A DNA stretch of 64,000 nucleotides from NCBI GenBank assembly GCA_963210315.1, contig OY723297.1:620001-684000 (forward strand), given 5' to 3'. The notes beneath the pieces are model-generated. The model had not been told where the DNA came from and searched no databases. It saw only the letters and a program-made list of their open reading frames with translations. Below are positions 62,720-64,000 of the stretch, piece after piece. Origin of the DNA: Rhynchopus euleeides (Eukaryota; Euglenozoa; Diplonemea; Diplonemida; Diplonemidae). A program made the position numbers and the translations under genes. The stretch's first letter is position 1, and the number at the start of each line of letters is the position of its first letter.

Positions 62720-64000
62720 CTCGCTGCCCGCTGCGCTCCTCCCTCGATATGTGGGGGGTGGAGTGGCGTGTGGTCTGCAATGGAGAGTGCGTAAGTTGTG
62801 TGTGCGTGTGGTGTGATGATGTGCATCTGATTCGCAGAGCGGTGTGATGTCCGGCATGGCAAGGGGTGTTGCAAAGAGGGGCTGAAGGGTGGGGTGGGGT
62901 GGGGGGGGGGGGGGGCGAATATTTTTTTTGCCCGCTGTGCTCTCACACTGCCGAATTGTGTTGCCCAAAAATCAGTTTTGGGCCCTTGCACTCCGCACAC
63001 ACACACACCCCGCCTCACCCCAAACACCCTGCACGTCCACAGTGTGCATTTTCTTTTTCGCTGCGTCACTTAAGATGCATACATCCACGCACAGACACCA
63101 AGACGCGCGTCTGTTGTGCCGTGGAGACAAAACAAAAATATCACGAGAAAAGGGAAAGGCTTGGGGGTTTTTTTTGAATAAAAAGCGTGTGGCCAACCCG
63201 CCTCCCACCTGCTGGGGGAAGCGGTGGCTGGTGGGGGGGGTTTGGAGGTTTTCGCGCACCCCCCTCCCGCCCTGCCCTGCCCCAGGAGACGCCGAAGGTG
63301 GCGGGGGCCAAACAGTATTGGGAGCATTCGCTCAGAAGGTGCAGAATTGGTGTGACGTGACATCGGCAACGGCGTGGATCGCATATGGCACACAGGTCTC
63401 GGTGCAGCGATCTCTCGTAGACTTCGACTTCTGTTCGATGACAATCCCGCGAATCCAACATTGCCAACGCAAAGCGGTACCAAAGTGTTGCAGCCACCAC
63501 CAAGGTGATGCAGATCGGACACTGCGAGAGGGGGGGTCGGGAGAAAAGGACGCCCTCCGAGCGAGCTTGTTTGGGCAGCCGTGAGTCGTCGGAATCGATT
63601 CACAATTTGCTTTGGGGGGGTGGGGGGTACACGCGCAGCCCAGAGAAGCAGCTCGGCTGGGGCTTCCGGTGGTTGGGCTGGGCGTTCGCCGCGGGGCGGG
63701 GCACCCACAAACCCGCCCACCCCCCGACAAAGTCAAATAGAGAGTATAGCAGGTTGAAGTAAATATCGGGGGAGGAGGAGGGGTGGGGGTGGGGGGGGTG
63801 GGTGGGTGGGCAGAGATTACAAATCCAGGCACAGACTGTCGGACAGACTGTCCAGGATACCCACGACCCAGCAAGCTGGGGTTCCAACGGCAACCAAAAG
63901 TTTGCTTCTCGCTGCAGATGTGGCTGTGATGCTGATAATGGTTGTGCCCCCTTCACCTCTGCAGAGCCCACGGGTGTTTGAAATAGTAGACGTCGAGAGG
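62720..64000. other. Intergenic to window end, no gene seen
   Basis: G-run at 62899-62915, T/A-rich stretches near 62925 and 63165, and GGGT-type tracts near 63780-63810. A 216-codon minus frame (63720-63070) has no domain and low-complexity composition. Confidence 0.65.

Noticed and set aside
63070-63720. 216-codon minus frame near the right edge
   Set aside because: Low-complexity Pro/Arg/Ser composition over homopolymer-rich sequence, no domain.
1-64000. tRNA, 5S rRNA or spliced-leader RNA genes
   Set aside because: I looked by eye for T-arm boxes (GGTTCGA-like) and for a leader sequence; isolated matches did not come with an acceptor stem or anticodon arm. Small RNA genes could still be missed without a covariance search.

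Overview
This 64-kb window reads as nuclear DNA of a GC-rich protist. Every gene I can support lies on the minus strand, from a phospholipase D cut by the left edge to APC10 near the right edge. This is the layout expected of a long directional (polycistronic) gene cluster. Unlike trypanosomatids, many genes carry short spliceosomal introns: I placed 19, all with GTRTG donors (mostly GTATGC) and CAG acceptors, and 16 are phase 0. One-direction gene order with sparse cis-introns, a classical calpain and a PPR protein with a DYW-like deaminase end best fits a euglenozoan, perhaps a diplonemid. That assignment is inference; I found no spliced-leader, tRNA or rRNA gene to settle it.

Layout by coordinate; transcription runs right to left. 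1-832: C2/phospholipase D, partial. 833-3820: empty, with an assembly gap. 3821-4843: Ubl-ankyrin-membrane protein. 4844-7231: repeats and hairpins. 7232-10022: EF-hand/F-box-like/WD40 protein (4 exons). 10746-12299: 5'-nucleotidase-like protein with a degenerate active site. 12993-14168: J-domain protein with an AlgH/YqgE-like tail. 15810-19304: 1164-aa protein of unknown function. 19960-21627: E2-like protein. 22072-23733: nuclear discoidin-like protein. 24854-31471: a recent tandem segmental duplication. 32455-35112: active-looking calpain with C2 (3 exons). 35819-38175: PPR-DYW-like protein (3 exons). 39218-40192: small unknown (3 exons). 40713-47262: 1990-aa WD40/coiled-coil protein (6 exons). 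49027-51105: uracil-DNA glycosylase with a 360-aa N-terminal extension (3 exons). 51543-52225: 94-aa membrane protein (2 exons). 53319-53855: EIF1AD-like. 54573-54917: small NTF2-like. 55060-57480: mosaic satellite. 58787-61454: disordered protein with a C-terminal PH-like domain (3 exons). 62171-62719: APC10.

The most unusual part is the tandem duplication. Each unit carries a gene for a secreted, single-pass, cysteine-rich repeat protein. Unit A also carries an aspartyl/asparaginyl beta-hydroxylase (ASPH-type) gene next to it; in unit B that gene is reduced to a 25-codon stub. The two cysteine-rich proteins have shuffled repeat modules. A 208-bp segment just past their stop codons is present in opposite orientations in the two units, inside otherwise collinear flanks. 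The cysteine repeats contain a CxDx4CxC pattern close to the EGF-domain motif hydroxylated by ASPH, so the locus may encode an enzyme and its substrate together.

Most other genes look like ordinary housekeeping or signalling functions: DNA repair (UNG), cell cycle (APC10), RNA or translation (EIF1AD), organelle RNA (PPR-DYW), ubiquitin (E2, F-box-like), proteolysis (calpain) and lipid signalling (PLD).
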